64,000 bases of DNA from Acidobacteria bacterium UBA7540 (GCA_002478145.1 DLMI01000162.1:24557-88556), one strand, 5' to 3'. Positions 24,947-34,453 are shown, counted from the first letter of the stretch. Notes: generated from the sequence alone by a model not told the origin. Made by a program: numbers and translations.

Positions 24947-25393
24947 ATGGACAATCTCTACCGGCGCACTCAAATCCTGAACCTCCTCCGTACTGATCCG
25001 GCGGCGACCCAAGACGAGCTGCGCCGAAAGCTGGCGCGGCGTGGCATCCGGGTGACGCAGGCAACGGTGTCGCGGGATATTGAGGAATTGGGTCTGGCCA
25101 AGACGCGTTCGGGTTACCGCCTGCCGGATGCCGTCGAGCCTCCTGCCTCTGTCCAGCCCACCTTGCAGGTTATCCTCAAGGAGTTTCTTCGAGAAGCGGG
25201 TCAGGCGTCGAACCTGGTGGTCCTCAAGACGTACCCGGGCAACGCCCATTCGGTCGCCGCCGTGCTGGATGCGCAGGATTGGCCGGGGGTTGTGGGGACG
25301 GTTGCCGGCGATGACACGGTCTTTGTAGCTACTCCCAGCGCCCGCGAGGCGACGCAATTCAGAAAGAAAATCCTGGCGCTCGTGGGTGCATGA
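24947..25393 (+). CDS. argR: arginine repressor
   Basis: 148 aa. The N-terminal winged helix (residues 1-65) includes QDELRRKLARRGIRVTQATVSRDIEELGLAKTR; the C-terminal arginine-binding/oligomerisation domain (80-148) has NLVVLKTYPGNAHSVAAVLDAQDWPGVVGTVAGDDTVFV, including the conserved GTVAGDDT. It heads argG-argH, so it most likely controls them and itself in response to arginine. A promoter lies 24 bp before the ATG. Confidence 0.95.
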   Translation: MDNLYRRTQILNLLRTDPAATQDELRRKLARRGIRVTQATVSRDIEELGLAKTRSGYRLPDAVEPPASVQPTLQVILKEFLREAGQASNLVVLKTYPGNAHSVAAVLDAQDWPGVVGTVAGDDTVFVATPSAREATQFRKKILALVGA

Positions 25394-25395
25394 GA

Positions 25396-25501
25396 AAGAT
25401 CGGGAGATCGGCTGATCGGGAGATCGGGCGAACAGGAAGCAGGTTCGGGATAGGTTGTTTTCATTCACCCGATCACCCGATCTCCAGATCTCCCGATCAC
25501 A
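25396..25501. repeat. octamer array GATCGGGA between argR and argG
   Basis: Left arm agatcgggagatcggctgat..., right arm cacccgatcacccgatctcc...tcccgatc. It fills the 126-bp spacer of the arg operon and would form a long hairpin in a readthrough mRNA, a possible partial terminator. Confidence 0.85.
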
Positions 25502-25519
25502 AAGGGAGTTCGAATAAAG

Positions 25520-26776
25520 ATGACTTCTGCTCCTAATTCCAACCAGCCCGTTAAACGGGCTGTTCTTGCTTACTCCGGGGGGCTGGACACCTCCGTCATC
25601 ATCCCCTGGCTGCGTGAGAATTATGGCTGCGAAGTTATCGCCATGGTCGGGGATGTAGGCCAAGGCGACGACTACGCAGCGCTTCGCCGCAAGGCCCTGC
25701 GAAGCGGAGCCTCGAAGGTCTTCGTCGAGGATCTCCGGGAGGAATTTATCACCGGCTACGTTTGGAAGGCGGTTCGAGCGGGGGCCATTTACGAGAGCAA
25801 GTATCTGCTGGGGACCTCCCTGGCAAGACCCGTGCTCGCCAAGCGGCAGGTTGAGATTGCGCTCCAATGCGGAGCGGACGCGCTGGCCCATGGATGCACC
25901 GGCAAGGGAAATGACCAGGTGCGTTTCGAGCTGTCGTACCAAGCCCTGGCGCCCCATCTGCGCGTCATTGCGCCGTGGCGGGAATGGTCCATCAAGTCTC
26001 GTGAAGATGCGCTGGAGTATGCGCGTCGCCACAAGGTGCCGGTGCCGGTGAGCAAGGATGACCTTTACAGCCGCGATCAGAACTTGTGGCACCTAAGCCA
26101 CGAAGGCGGACCACTCGAAACCAAGCTCGGGGAGCCCCCCGACGAGGCCTGGAAACTCACCCGCAAACCGCAGGACGCCCCGGCGCGGGAGGCGGAAGTG
26201 GTGTTGGGTTTTGAAGCGGGAGTCCCGGTCTCGGTTAATGGGAAACGCCTGGCCCCCGTGCGCCTGGTCGAGACCTTGAACGCCCTCGGCGGCCTGCATG
26301 GTGTGGGGCGCACGGACCTGGTGGAAAACCGCTTGGTGGGAATGAAGTCGCACGGCGCTTACGAGACTCCGGCTGGAACGCTCATCATGCTGGCGCACCA
26401 GGAACTCGAATCCCTCTGCCTGGATCGCGAGACTTACCACTACAAGCAACACGTGGCGTTGCGCTATGCGGAATTGCTCTATTATGGGCTGTGGTTTACG
26501 CCCCTGCGCGAAGCCCTCGATAGCTTTGTCGAGACGACCCAACGGAATGTTTCGGGGAGGGTCAAGATGGGGCTCTGCAAAGGGAATCTGCGCATCCTTG
26601 ACCGCCATTCGCCGAATTCCCTTTACGACACCAGCATCGGCAGCTTTGTTATGAATCCGGATTATAACCAGAAAGATGCCGAGGGGTTCATCAACATCCT
26701 TGGCTTGCCGCTGCGCCTTGCCGCCGCGAAGAATGCGGCGCGGAAGGCGAAGCTCGCTGCACGGAGAGCGGGATGA
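25520..26776 (+). CDS. argG: argininosuccinate synthase
   Basis: 418 aa. Condenses citrulline and aspartate with ATP. The N-terminal PP-loop VLAYSGGLDTSVIIPWL (about 14) and GCTGKGNDQVRFEL (citrulline/ATP contacts, about 130) are intact, with LGTSLARPVLAK and DRETYHYKQ further along; the C-terminal helix ends with KAKLAARRAG. GGGAG precedes ATG 25520. It overlaps argH by 4 bp (ATGA), giving translational coupling. Confidence 0.97.
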   Translation: MTSAPNSNQPVKRAVLAYSGGLDTSVIIPWLRENYGCEVIAMVGDVGQGDDYAALRRKALRSGASKVFVEDLREEFITGYVWKAVRAGAIYESKYLLGTSLARPVLAKRQVEIALQCGADALAHGCTGKGNDQVRFELSYQALAPHLRVIAPWREWSIKSREDALEYARRHKVPVPVSKDDLYSRDQNLWHLSHEGGPLETKLGEPPDEAWKLTRKPQDAPAREAEVVLGFEAGVPVSVNGKRLAPVRLVETLNALGGLHGVGRTDLVENRLVGMKSHGAYETPAGTLIMLAHQELESLCLDRETYHYKQHVALRYAELLYYGLWFTPLREALDSFVETTQRNVSGRVKMGLCKGNLRILDRHSPNSLYDTSIGSFVMNPDYNQKDAEGFINILGLPLRLAAAKNAARKAKLAARRAG

Positions 26777-28179
26777 AGCTTTGGGGAGGACGCTTCACCG
26801 GCCGCCGCGACCTGCTCTTCGAGAAATTCTCCGAATCTTTTTCTCTGGACCAGCGCTTCATTCTCTACGACCTGCGCGTCAACCTTGCCTGGGTGAAGGA
26901 GCTGGGGCGGCTGGGCGTGTTCAAGCCCGCTGAAACGCGCCGGCTGGCGCGGGGCCTCGAGGCAATCCGGCGAAGCGTCGAGCGCAATCCCCATTGGGCC
27001 CAGGGACAATCGAGCGAGGACGTCCACACCTGGGTGGAAGCGCAGCTCGAGCGGCGTATCGGCCCCCTGGCCGGCAAACTCCGCACGGGCCGCAGCCGCA
27101 ACGACCTCGTGGCGACGGAAGCTCGCCTGTACGTCAAGGATGCGATCGGAGACCTCGAGCGGGCTCTTGCGGATATGCTCGAAGCCTTGCTCGGACAGGC
27201 TCGCCGCCAGGCTCGAGTTGTGATGCCGGGCTACACGCATCTTCAGCCTGCCCAGCCGATTCTTTTTGCTCATTACGCGCTGGCCTATTTCCAAATGTTC
27301 TGGCGCGATACGGGCCGGCTTAAAGACTGCCGGGAGCGGGCCGACGAGTTGCCGATGGGGGCCGGAGCGCTGGCCGGGACTGGCTACCGGCTGGACCGGG
27401 AGCGGCTGGCGCGCGCGCTTGGATTCGCGCGGGCCGCTTCGAACAGCCTGGACGTTACGTCAGACCGGGACTTCGTCGCGGAGCTTCTCTTCGCTTGCTC
27501 CCTCATGATGGTTCACCTTAGCCGCTGGGCTGAGGACCTGATCATTTACTCCTCTCCGGGATTCGGCTTTGTGGAGCTGGCGGATGCCTACGCGACGGGC
27601 AGCAGCTTGATGCCCCAGAAGAAGAACCCGGATGCGTTGGAATTGATCCGGGGAAAAGCCGCGACGGTCCTCGGCCGACTTACGGGAATGCTGGCCCTGG
27701 TTAAGGGACTTCCTCTCGCCTATGACCGCGACTTGCAGGAGGATAAGGGCGCCTTGTTTTCCAGTGTAGATACCACCCGCGAAGCGCTCACCATTGCATC
27801 CCGCGTTGCCGCGACGCTGCGCATTCACCCTGAGAGAATGAAAGCTGCAACCGCTCAGGGTTTTCTAACGGCGACGGATTTAGCCGACGACCTCGTGCGT
27901 CGTGGGGTGCCGTTCGCGAAGGCGCATGAACAGGTGGGAAAGCTCGTGCGCTTCTGCGCCAGCCACGAGCGGACGTTTGGCGATTTGGGCGCTGCCGAAG
28001 CACAACGCTTCATACCCTCTTGGGACGCGAAGCTGCGCCGTGTCGCGGTTTCCGCTGAGGGCGCGGTGAATCGCAGAAATGTTCTCGGCGGCACCGCTCC
28101 CCAGCAAGTTGCCCGGCAAATCGCCGCCGCCCAAGGTGCTTTAGGAGAACTGAAGAAGAGAATCGCGGGGCGGACCTGA
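26773..28179 (+). CDS. argH: argininosuccinate lyase
   Basis: 468 aa; splits argininosuccinate to arginine and fumarate, the last step of arginine synthesis. The family signature GSSLMPQKKNPDALELIRGK (about 278-297) is present with the catalytic serine; TGRSRNDLVATE and PGYTHLQPAQPILFAHY (catalytic His) are intact. Starts within the last codons of argG. Confidence 0.97.
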   Translation: MKLWGGRFTGRRDLLFEKFSESFSLDQRFILYDLRVNLAWVKELGRLGVFKPAETRRLARGLEAIRRSVERNPHWAQGQSSEDVHTWVEAQLERRIGPLAGKLRTGRSRNDLVATEARLYVKDAIGDLERALADMLEALLGQARRQARVVMPGYTHLQPAQPILFAHYALAYFQMFWRDTGRLKDCRERADELPMGAGALAGTGYRLDRERLARALGFARAASNSLDVTSDRDFVAELLFACSLMMVHLSRWAEDLIIYSSPGFGFVELADAYATGSSLMPQKKNPDALELIRGKAATVLGRLTGMLALVKGLPLAYDRDLQEDKGALFSSVDTTREALTIASRVAATLRIHPERMKAATAQGFLTATDLADDLVRRGVPFAKAHEQVGKLVRFCASHERTFGDLGAAEAQRFIPSWDAKLRRVAVSAEGAVNRRNVLGGTAPQQVARQIAAAQGALGELKKRIAGRT

Positions 28180-28219
28180 AAGGGAGTAGAGAGTCGACAG
28201 AAAACGAAGGTTTCCGGCT

Positions 28220-28501
28220 ATGGCCACTAAGCTCGTTTTCCGCGTCCATGCGCTCCAACGAATGTTCGAAAGGCAACTCGGCATCGAAGATGTCGAGGCG
28301 GTCGTCGAAAGCGGGGAGACGATCGAAGACTACCCGAATGACAGACCCTATCCTAGCCGGCTTGTTCTGGGTTGGAGAGGCGCGCGTCCTGTGCATGTTG
28401 TCGTGGCGCACAATTTGAGCGAGAATGAACTTATCGTGATTACCGTGTACGAACCGGACCCCGAACTCTGGGAGGCAGATTTCAGGAGGAGGAAGACATG
28501 A
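28220..28501 (+). CDS. DUF4258 RelE-like putative toxin
   Basis: 93 aa. FRVHALQRMFERQLGIEDVEAVVESGETIEDYP, then RPYPSRLVLGWRGARPVHVVVAHN and ELIVITVYEPDPELWE, is the DUF4258 pattern, a RelE/ParE-like fold. The next gene, overlapping by 4 bp (ATGA), is a YgiT-type zinc-finger protein, the usual antitoxin partner. The order toxin-then-antitoxin is seen in MqsRA-like modules. Confidence 0.8.
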   Translation: MATKLVFRVHALQRMFERQLGIEDVEAVVESGETIEDYPNDRPYPSRLVLGWRGARPVHVVVAHNLSENELIVITVYEPDPELWEADFRRRKT

Positions 28502-28731
28502 AGTGCGTCATCTGCAAGGGCGGGGAGACGCGGCCCGGGCACACCGCCGTCACGCTCGAACGGGAAACCACGACGCTGGTCTTCAAGGCCGTCCCAGCAG
28601 AAGTGTGCGCCAATTGTGGCGAGGCCTACGTCGCGGAAGAAGTCAGCCGGCAGATCCTCGCGGCCGCCGAGCAGGCCGCCCGCTCGGGCGTTCAGGTTGA
28701 TGTCCGGGAATTCGTTGGCGCCGCGACATAG
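28498..28731 (+). CDS. YgiT/MqsA-type zinc-finger antitoxin
   Basis: 77 aa. CxxC ... CxxC zinc ligands: MKCVICKGG and VCANCGEAYV (about 35-45), then a helix SRQILAAAEQAARS that resembles the end of MqsA's N-terminal domain. It lacks the HTH domain of E. coli MqsA, so DNA binding is uncertain. Couples to the DUF4258 gene through ATGA. Confidence 0.8.
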   Translation: MKCVICKGGETRPGHTAVTLERETTTLVFKAVPAEVCANCGEAYVAEEVSRQILAAAEQAARSGVQVDVREFVGAAT

Positions 28732-29034
28732 AGAAACCCACCTCGCCGGCGGCACCGCCGCCAACGCATGTCATTCTGAGTCCCGACTTGTCGGGACGAA
28801 GAATCTCCGAGTCGTCTTTTGCGCTCGGCGAGCCTGGGCTATTTATGTAGCGTACTATTGAGCGGTCGAACCGCCAAGTGTGTCAAAATGCCACACTCGA
28901 CGCTCGCCGGCATCCCCCTCGGTAATTTTCTAACCCATTGAAAACACAGGAGAACTTGATGCCGCTCGCGCAGAACACCTCAAAAAAGAGAGACGGGTGG
29001 GAAAGATGGGAATCCCGTCCAAATCGGACCCGCT
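28732..29034. other. spacer with one dispersed repeat
   Basis: Holds a diverged GTCATTCTGAG element (28769-28808) with gtcccgacttgtcgggac as an inner palindrome, and a short inverted repeat gtgtg-9 bp-cacac (about 28878-28896). No gene seen. Confidence 0.5.
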
Positions 29035-30300
29035 TCACGCATAAATTCCGCGCAGTTTGAGACTGAAGGCGACGCGGTCGATGGCCAACATGTAAGCGGC
29101 GATGCGGTTGTTGACGTGGTGCTTTTCTCCGTAATGCACCACATCGTTGAATGCTGCAACCATGATGGTTTTCAGGCGTTCATTCACCACGGTTTCTTGC
29201 CAAAAGTATCCTTGCCGGTCCTGCACCCACTCGAAATAGGAGACCGTCACGCCACCGGCGTTCGCCAAAATATCGGGGATGACGAAGACGCCGCGCTCAA
29301 ACAGAATATCGTCCGCAGGTGGGGTAGTCGGACTGTTAGCGCCTTCCACCAAGATGCGCGCCTTGATCCTATGAGCGTTCTTACTTGTAATGACGCTCTC
29401 AGTCGCGGCGGGCAGCAGCATTTCGCAATCCTGTTCCAGGATTTCCTGCGCCCCAATGTTTTCGCTCCCAGGGAAGCCTTTCACGGTTTTGTTCTCGCTA
29501 ACGTACTCGAGCAGGGCAGGGATATCCAGCCCGTGGGCATTGAAAACTCCGCCGCCAATGTCAGCCACGCCGATGATCTTATAACCTTCCTCGTGCATCA
29601 AGCGCGCAGCCTGCGAGCCGACGTTGCCGAATCCCTGGACGATCACCTGAGTGGATTCCCGTTTCCGCCCAAAGTGCTTTAGAGCCTCGTCCGCAACGAT
29701 CATGCAGCCACGGCCTGTGGCTTCGCGCCGCCCCTGCGAGCCGCCCAAATCGAGCGGCTTGCCCGTGACGCTCGCCGTCACCGTATGGCGGACGTGCATC
29801 GAGTAGGTGTCCATGATCCAGGCCATCGTTTGCTCATTGGTGTTCATGTCCGGCGCGGGCACGTCGCGCTCCGGGCCGATGTAATCCAGGATTTCCGCCG
29901 TGTAGCGCCGTGTAATGCGCTCCAGTTCCCCGATCGAGAGCTGGGAGGGATCGCAGACAACACCGCCCTTGGCTCCTCCAAAGGGGATGTTGACGACCGC
30001 GCACTTCCAGGTCATTTCGGCGGCCAAGCCTCGAATTTCGTCCAGCGACACATCCGGCGAGTAGCGAACGCCACCCTTGCAAGGCCCGCGCGCAATACTG
30101 TGCTGCACGCGGTAGCCGTCAAAAACTCTGAGCTGTCCATTGTCCATCGCCACAGGAATGTGCACGATGATTTCCCGATTTGGGCTACGCAGGTACTTCT
30201 TCAGACCCTCGTCCAATTGTAGCTTGCCGGCGGCCACGTCGAATCGCGCCGCCATGGATTCATAAACGCTAAGTTCCTTTTCCGTTTCACCAACCTTCAT
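29035..30300 (-). CDS. glutamate dehydrogenase (Glu/Leu/Phe/Val family), copy 1
   Basis: 421 aa from ATG 30300, with GGGGGTGAT upstream. Catalyses reversible oxidative deamination of an amino acid, probably glutamate. N-terminal domain: the dimer/substrate segments [19 protein letters not shown] and catalytic lysine region [19 protein letters not shown](P)-binding: [14 protein letters not shown]. The C-terminal [15 protein letters not shown] is intact. Cofactor preference is not evident. It is a paralogue of the gene just upstream, with which it shares long identical segments; a terminator separates them. Confidence 0.92.
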   Translation of the reverse strand: MKVGETEKELSVYESMAARFDVAAGKLQLDEGLKKYLRSPNREIIVHIPVAMDNGQLRVFDGYRVQHSIARGPCKGGVRYSPDVSLDEIRGLAAEMTWKCAVVNIPFGGAKGGVVCDPSQLSIGELERITRRYTAEILDYIGPERDVPAPDMNTNEQTMAWIMDTYSMHVRHTVTASVTGKPLDLGGSQGRREATGRGCMIVADEALKHFGRKRESTQVIVQGFGNVGSQAARLMHEEGYKIIGVADIGGGVFNAHGLDIPALLEYVSENKTVKGFPGSENIGAQEILEQDCEMLLPAATESVITSKNAHRIKARILVEGANSPTTPPADDILFERGVFVIPDILANAGGVTVSYFEWVQDRQGYFWQETVVNERLKTIMVAAFNDVVHYGEKHHVNNRIAAYMLAIDRVAFSLKLRGIYA

Positions 30301-30330
30301 ATCACCCCCATGAACTTCATCTGCCCACAC

Positions 30331-30363
30331 AAGAAAAACCGGGAGCTGCCATCCAGCTCCCGG
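30331..30363 (-). terminator. Rho-independent terminator after glutamate dehydrogenase copy 2
   Basis: Perfect 10-bp stem CCGGGAGCTG/CAGCTCCCGG (30339-30363) with a 5-nt loop, followed on the minus strand by TTTTTCTT (30338-30331). It lies directly after the stop of the 30387-31649 gene. Confidence 0.88.
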
Positions 30364-30386
30364 CTCCAGATCAAAGGACTCTTGCC

Positions 30387-31649
30387 TTATGGATAGAGGC
30401 CACGCAGTTTGGTGGCCTCGGCAACGCGGCTGATGCCCAGCATATTGGCGGCGGTTCGCATTCCCACTTTGCGAACCAAGTGAATTTTCAGCACGTCGTT
30501 GAAGCTGGTCTTCATGACGCGTTCCAGGCGGTTGTAAACGTCCTGGGCTTCCCAGAACAGGTGCTGCTCGTCCTGGACCCATTCAAAGTAGGAGACGGTT
30601 ACGCCGCCGGCGTTGCAGAGGATGTCTGGAATGATGAAAACGCCCTTGGCCTCCAAGATTCTGTCCGCCTCGGGGGTCAACGGACCGTTGGCCGCCTCCG
30701 CGATAATCTTCGCATGGATGCTTGGGGCGTTCTCGCCGTGCACGACGTTTTCCAGCGCGGCGGGAACCAGGATGTCGCACTCCAAGGACAGCAATTGCTC
30801 CGGAGTTATGGACTCAGAAGCCGGGAACCCGACAACTGAGCCGGTCTTCTCCTTGTGCAACATCAATTTCGGAATGTCAATGCCATCCCGGTTATAAATG
30901 CAACCCTTCGAATCGCTGACCCCGATCACGTAAGCCTGATTGCTGTCCAGCAAGTGCGCTGCGATTGAACCTGCATTGCCGAACCCTTGGACAACCACTT
31001 TCGCGCCTTTCATCGGGATTCCCAGGTGTTCACACGCTGACTCAAGCGTGTTGAAGACGCCGCGCCCGGTGGCCTCGTTGCGGCCCAGCGAGCCTCCCAG
31101 GGCGATCGGTTTGCCCGTGACCACGCCCGGGATCGGATACCCCTTGGTCATGCTGTAGGTATCCATGATCCAAGCCATGACCTGAGAGTTGGTATAGACG
31201 TCCGGCGCGGGAATGTCCTGGGCTGGCCCGATAAGGGGAAGAATCGCACTGGTGTATCGGCGAGTGAGTCGCTCGATCTCAATTTGCGACATCTCCTTCG
31301 GATTACAAGTCACGCCGCCCTTCCCGCCCCCAAACGGGATGTTTACCACGGCGCACTTCCACGTCATCCAGGTTGCGAGGGCCTTCACTTCATACACCGT
31401 GACATTGGGATGATAGCGGATTCCCCCTTTGGCAGGGCCGCGCGCTGTGCTGTGTTGAACGCGGAACCCTTCAAAACAGTGAATCTTCCCGTTGTCCATC
31501 CGTACGGGCAGGACGACGGTTAGTACCCTTTCGGGATACTTGATCATACTTCGCACATCATCGTCGAGTTCCAGCGCATCTGCCGCGAGGTCAAAGTTCT
31601 CCATCGCTGCGTCATATGCGTTCTTCTCGACTACAGCCGTAATTGGCAT
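30387..31649 (-). CDS. glutamate dehydrogenase (Glu/Leu/Phe/Val family), copy 2
   Basis: 420 aa, ATG 31649 with GGAGG upstream. Motifs [35 protein letters not shown] (catalytic lysine region), [17 protein letters not shown] and [17 protein letters not shown] show a full-length enzyme of the same family as copy 1. The pair diverges most in the C-terminal half and in the nucleotide-binding loop, so different cofactor or substrate preference is possible but not shown. A terminator follows its stop, so copy 1 needs its own promoter or readthrough. Confidence 0.92.
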   Translation of the reverse strand: MPITAVVEKNAYDAAMENFDLAADALELDDDVRSMIKYPERVLTVVLPVRMDNGKIHCFEGFRVQHSTARGPAKGGIRYHPNVTVYEVKALATWMTWKCAVVNIPFGGGKGGVTCNPKEMSQIEIERLTRRYTSAILPLIGPAQDIPAPDVYTNSQVMAWIMDTYSMTKGYPIPGVVTGKPIALGGSLGRNEATGRGVFNTLESACEHLGIPMKGAKVVVQGFGNAGSIAAHLLDSNQAYVIGVSDSKGCIYNRDGIDIPKLMLHKEKTGSVVGFPASESITPEQLLSLECDILVPAALENVVHGENAPSIHAKIIAEAANGPLTPEADRILEAKGVFIIPDILCNAGGVTVSYFEWVQDEQHLFWEAQDVYNRLERVMKTSFNDVLKIHLVRKVGMRTAANMLGISRVAEATKLRGLYP

Positions 31650-31781
31650 ATAGTACGCCTCCTCTTCTTCACTTCATTTGAGTTGATTGCCTTAAGGTCT
31701 AACACTTATCCCCCACCAAGGAAGATACTCCTGGCACTGCATATGCGCAAGGGACAACGTGTCAGGATGACATCCCGGTAA

Positions 31782-31973
31782 CTAAATCTGAACTCTCTCT
31801 GAATTTTGGCAGGTAACCGTACCGAACCACAGGAAAGCAAGAACCGTCATCCCCGCGAGGCCAACCGGTTCCGGCCGCGATAGGATGGTTTCGAGCCAGC
31901 CGCGGGCGACTTCATGATGGGCGGAGGAAGAGTCGTAGGCGTAGAGCAGAATGTTGGCATCGATAACGATCAC
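31782..31973 (-). pseudogene. truncated VapC-like PIN toxin
   Basis: 63 codons. MIVIDANILLYAYDSSSAHHEVARGWLE is the N-terminal third of a PIN domain with its first catalytic Asp; the frame then ends in unrelated residues (WFGTVTCQNSERVQI) where the family has another 70 residues with the other acids. It is almost certainly inactive. It overlaps the upstream antitoxin gene by 4 bp. Confidence 0.75.
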
Positions 31974-32215
31974 CGATGGGAGCTCCCTTCGATCTGCTCA
32001 AGGAGTTCTGAGGTATTGTCATAGCTGAAACCCGGGCGCAGGCCCAGGGCTCGCGCCCTGACTACGAACGGCCGGGCGGGCCTCAATTGCGATCGAGAAG
32101 TCAGGCCCAGGCGCAGAAGATGGTTCACCACTTGGTTGAACGGTTGGCCCGAGCGCCGGGCTTCCGCTCGGAGCTTTGCGGCCACATCGTCATCGAGAGT
32201 CAGTGTTGTTCTCAC
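31970..32215 (-). CDS. VapB-type antitoxin
   Basis: 81 aa. MRTTLTLDDDVAAKLRAEARRSGQPFNQVVNHLLRLGL is an RHH fold; the C-terminal RPARPFVVRARALGLRPGFSYDNTSELLEQIEG is the toxin-binding tail. It is the intact partner of the truncated VapC, so it may survive as an orphan repressor or neutralise another PIN toxin. Confidence 0.8.
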   Translation of the reverse strand: MRTTLTLDDDVAAKLRAEARRSGQPFNQVVNHLLRLGLTSRSQLRPARPFVVRARALGLRPGFSYDNTSELLEQIEGSSHR

Positions 32216-32398
32216 ATCTTGATGCTATATCGGGAGCATCGGGATGTCAGCGCTTCGACCTTTCGCCCTCCTCGCCGGTTACGTCCCAGCCCGGCGGCTG
32301 ACAAAGGTTGATGCCTCGGTGGCGCTGCGGCACGAATGAATTCTGATTGTGAATGGTGAATTATAAAGCAGGGAATGCAAGTCCCTTTTTGGACCTAC

Positions 32399-32432
32399 AA
32401 TTTACTATTTACTATTCACTATTTACCATTGT
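32399..32432. repeat. heptamer array TTTACTA reaching into the lpxC stop
   Basis: tttactatttactattcact in 7-bp units. The stop codon and last residues of lpxC (32412 onward) are made of this array, so the repeat has expanded up to or into the gene's end. Confidence 0.75.
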
Positions 32433-33416
32433 CATTAATTCACGAGACCCACTTGTGGCCAACACTGGGGCAGGCTGGGGGATGGCTTTCGCAGCTACTT
32501 CAGGGCTCGAGACAAGCTTCCAGGAGTCCTTCTCGCGCAATAGGCGGGACACTAGTTGGGCGTGCATGGCGTGACCGGCGCGTTCCGCAACCACGTGGCC
32601 GATCAGAGGGTGGCCGAGCAGGGAAAAGTCCCCAATCAGGTCGAGAAGTTTGTGCCGACAAAACTCGTCAGGGAAGCGTAACCCCTCAGGATTAATCACG
32701 CCTTTGCGGTCGAGCACCACGGCATTCTCCAGGGAGCCGCCACGGATCAGACTGTTCTTGCGAAGCATCTCGAGTTCTTCCAAGAAGCCGAAGGTCCGAG
32801 CGGGGGCGATTTCAGTGGCGTAATTGGACGAGCCTGACGCGAACTCGATGGATTGTACCCCGATCAAGGGGTGAGGGAAAGCTATGCGATAGGTGACGCG
32901 GAAAACATCCGCCGGGTAGACGGCGATGCGTCTCATTCCATCAACCACTTCCACGGGTTTCAAGATTCTGACAAAGCTTCTCCTCGCCCGCTGGCGGCGA
33001 ATCCCGGCTTTGGTGATAAGCTCAACGAAGGGCCGCGCGCTGCCGTCCAGTATGGGCAGCTCCAGGTTGTCAATCTCCACCAGGGCGTTATCCACGTCCC
33101 GTCCCGCAAGGGCTGAGAGAAGATGTTCAGTGGTGGAGATCAATACGCCCTTCTTCATCAAGCTAGTGGCGTAGCTCACCCTGGCCACATTCCGGGACTG
33201 GGCCTCAATTGTGAATCCTTCGAGATCGGTGCGCCGGAACACGATGCCCGTGTTGGCAGGGGCAGGGCAAAGACGCAGGTTAACCTTGACGCCCGTGTGG
33301 AGTCCGATCCCGGAGACGGAAGCGGGCGCTGCAATAGTGTGTTGGTTGGTCAAATTCTCCCCCAGGAGAACTTTCACTAGCACTTGCTTAGCCAATTGCA
33401 CGCTTTTAATGTACAC
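32412..33416 (-). CDS. lpxC: UDP-3-O-acyl-N-acetylglucosamine deacetylase
   Basis: 334 aa as read from 33416; starts inside this frame (the first 20 or so residues are unconserved) cannot be excluded, the conserved core beginning near LTNQHTIAAPASVSGIGLHTG. LpxC is the zinc-dependent committed step of lipid A synthesis in the cytoplasm. Zinc and catalytic residues: STTEHLLSALAG (Glu/His), FCRHKLLDLIGDFSLLG (His and Asp) and GHVVAERAGHAMHAQLV (catalytic His). The C-terminal tail is 20-30 residues longer than the core and runs into a heptamer array. Stand-alone, with no fabZ fusion. Confidence 0.94.
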   Translation of the reverse strand: MYIKSVQLAKQVLVKVLLGENLTNQHTIAAPASVSGIGLHTGVKVNLRLCPAPANTGIVFRRTDLEGFTIEAQSRNVARVSYATSLMKKGVLISTTEHLLSALAGRDVDNALVEIDNLELPILDGSARPFVELITKAGIRRQRARRSFVRILKPVEVVDGMRRIAVYPADVFRVTYRIAFPHPLIGVQSIEFASGSSNYATEIAPARTFGFLEELEMLRKNSLIRGGSLENAVVLDRKGVINPEGLRFPDEFCRHKLLDLIGDFSLLGHPLIGHVVAERAGHAMHAQLVSRLLREKDSWKLVSSPEVAAKAIPQPAPVLATSGSRELMTMVNSE

Positions 33417-33559
33417 CTTTTATTATCAACACGTTAAAACGTGTGGGTTCGCCGCTTTCAAACTTCAGGCGTGTCAATTTTGCAACACATGGTTACGTTT
33501 ATGTGCCTTCCGCGAACCTGTCCCGAATCAGGCAAGGCTTCGCGTCGGACCTACGAGCG

Positions 33560-33755
33560 CGTTCTCACCGCGAAGCGGTGGACCGTGAGTAGCCGTGGGC
33601 GCGAGCCCACGGTCGGTGTTCGCCTGAAAGGCGCCCAACCCCGTTAGGGGTTGTCCAACGCGGTTCGGCACTTTCAGGGCCGCACGTCGCTTGACGCGTT
33701 CCTATCCGTGGGTTTCACCCTCTTCTACTAAGGGCGCTCCCCTTCGGGTGGGGTA
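33560..33755. ncRNA. hairpin-rich element, candidate structured RNA or REP-like sequence
   Basis: At least three strong stems within 100 bp: CACCGC-GAA-GCGGTG (33566-33580), CCGTGGGC-GCGA-GCCCACGG with a GNRA tetraloop (33593-33612), and CAACCCC-GTTA-GGGGTTG (33636-33653), followed by a ccccttcgggtgggg stem (about 33735-33750). No protein reading fits. The strand is undetermined. It lies between lpxC and a small gene. Confidence 0.45.
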
Positions 33756-33854
33756 AAGGCGGGAACGGAAAACTTGACTCATTTGCACTGGGTTTGACGA
33801 GCTGTCGGCGCGCGCCATATAATCCATAGCCGATTCTGATGCGGGGGTGCTAAT

Positions 33855-34094
33855 ATGGCGACTTTCTCAAAGGATGCCGCAAGGAAAGTAGTCAGCGCTC
33901 ATACAACTTCCTGTCCGTACGGGTTGAAGGGTGCCTTGACGATCGTGACTTTTGACGACGGCCTCGTTAGGTGGCACTGCACGACGTCCATGATTGTGGG
34001 CAGCACACCACCCAAGACAGGGATCCCGGAGGAGCTTAAAAGCTGTCTCTCATTCTGTCCTGGGCAAGACATGGTTCGGATCGAAGATCAATAA
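33855..34094 (+). CDS. hypothetical small protein
   Basis: 79 aa from ATG 33855 with GGGGGTG upstream. Four cysteines (SCPYG, WHCTT, SCLSFCPG) might bind metal or form disulfides; no family is recognised. It ends inside the 3' end of a convergent transposase remnant (7-bp overlap). Confidence 0.5.
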   Translation: MATFSKDAARKVVSAHTTSCPYGLKGALTIVTFDDGLVRWHCTTSMIVGSTPPKTGIPEELKSCLSFCPGQDMVRIEDQ

Positions 34095-34453
34095 CAGCCC
34101 ACCAACCCCGCGAGCAGCGCAGACATCGCGGCGTGATCTCTGCGAGCGCTCAGAAGCTCGTGGGTAGCCCTGCATGCCCGCGCAACACCGGTGCCGTTGA
34201 CGGTCGCCCGCAGACACACCATCTTGCCGAATGTGTGTGCCACCCGTGAAACGACCTGCGTGGCCCGTTCAAGGCTAATGTAATGGGTGCCCAGTGGCTT
34301 GGGTCGGGGTCCACTAAAGGTCGCGCTGCAATTCTGACAACGGTATCTCGGAATGCGCCGCTTGTCGTAGCTTCCGAATTTCTTGACTGTCGCGTGCTGG
34401 CATCTGAGGCAGGTCGTGGGCTTCTCCTTGATTTCCTCGCGGAGAAGCCTCAC
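34088..34453 (-). pseudogene. remnant of an IS1-type transposase (InsA-like zinc ribbon)
   Basis: The first 60 residues form a zinc ribbon (CLRCQHATVKKFGSY ... RYRCQNCSATFSGPRP), the DNA-binding N-terminus of InsA-like transposases. The rest (about 60 residues) fails to show an HTH or a DDE domain and looks frame-lost. So this is an insertion-sequence relic. Confidence 0.65.
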
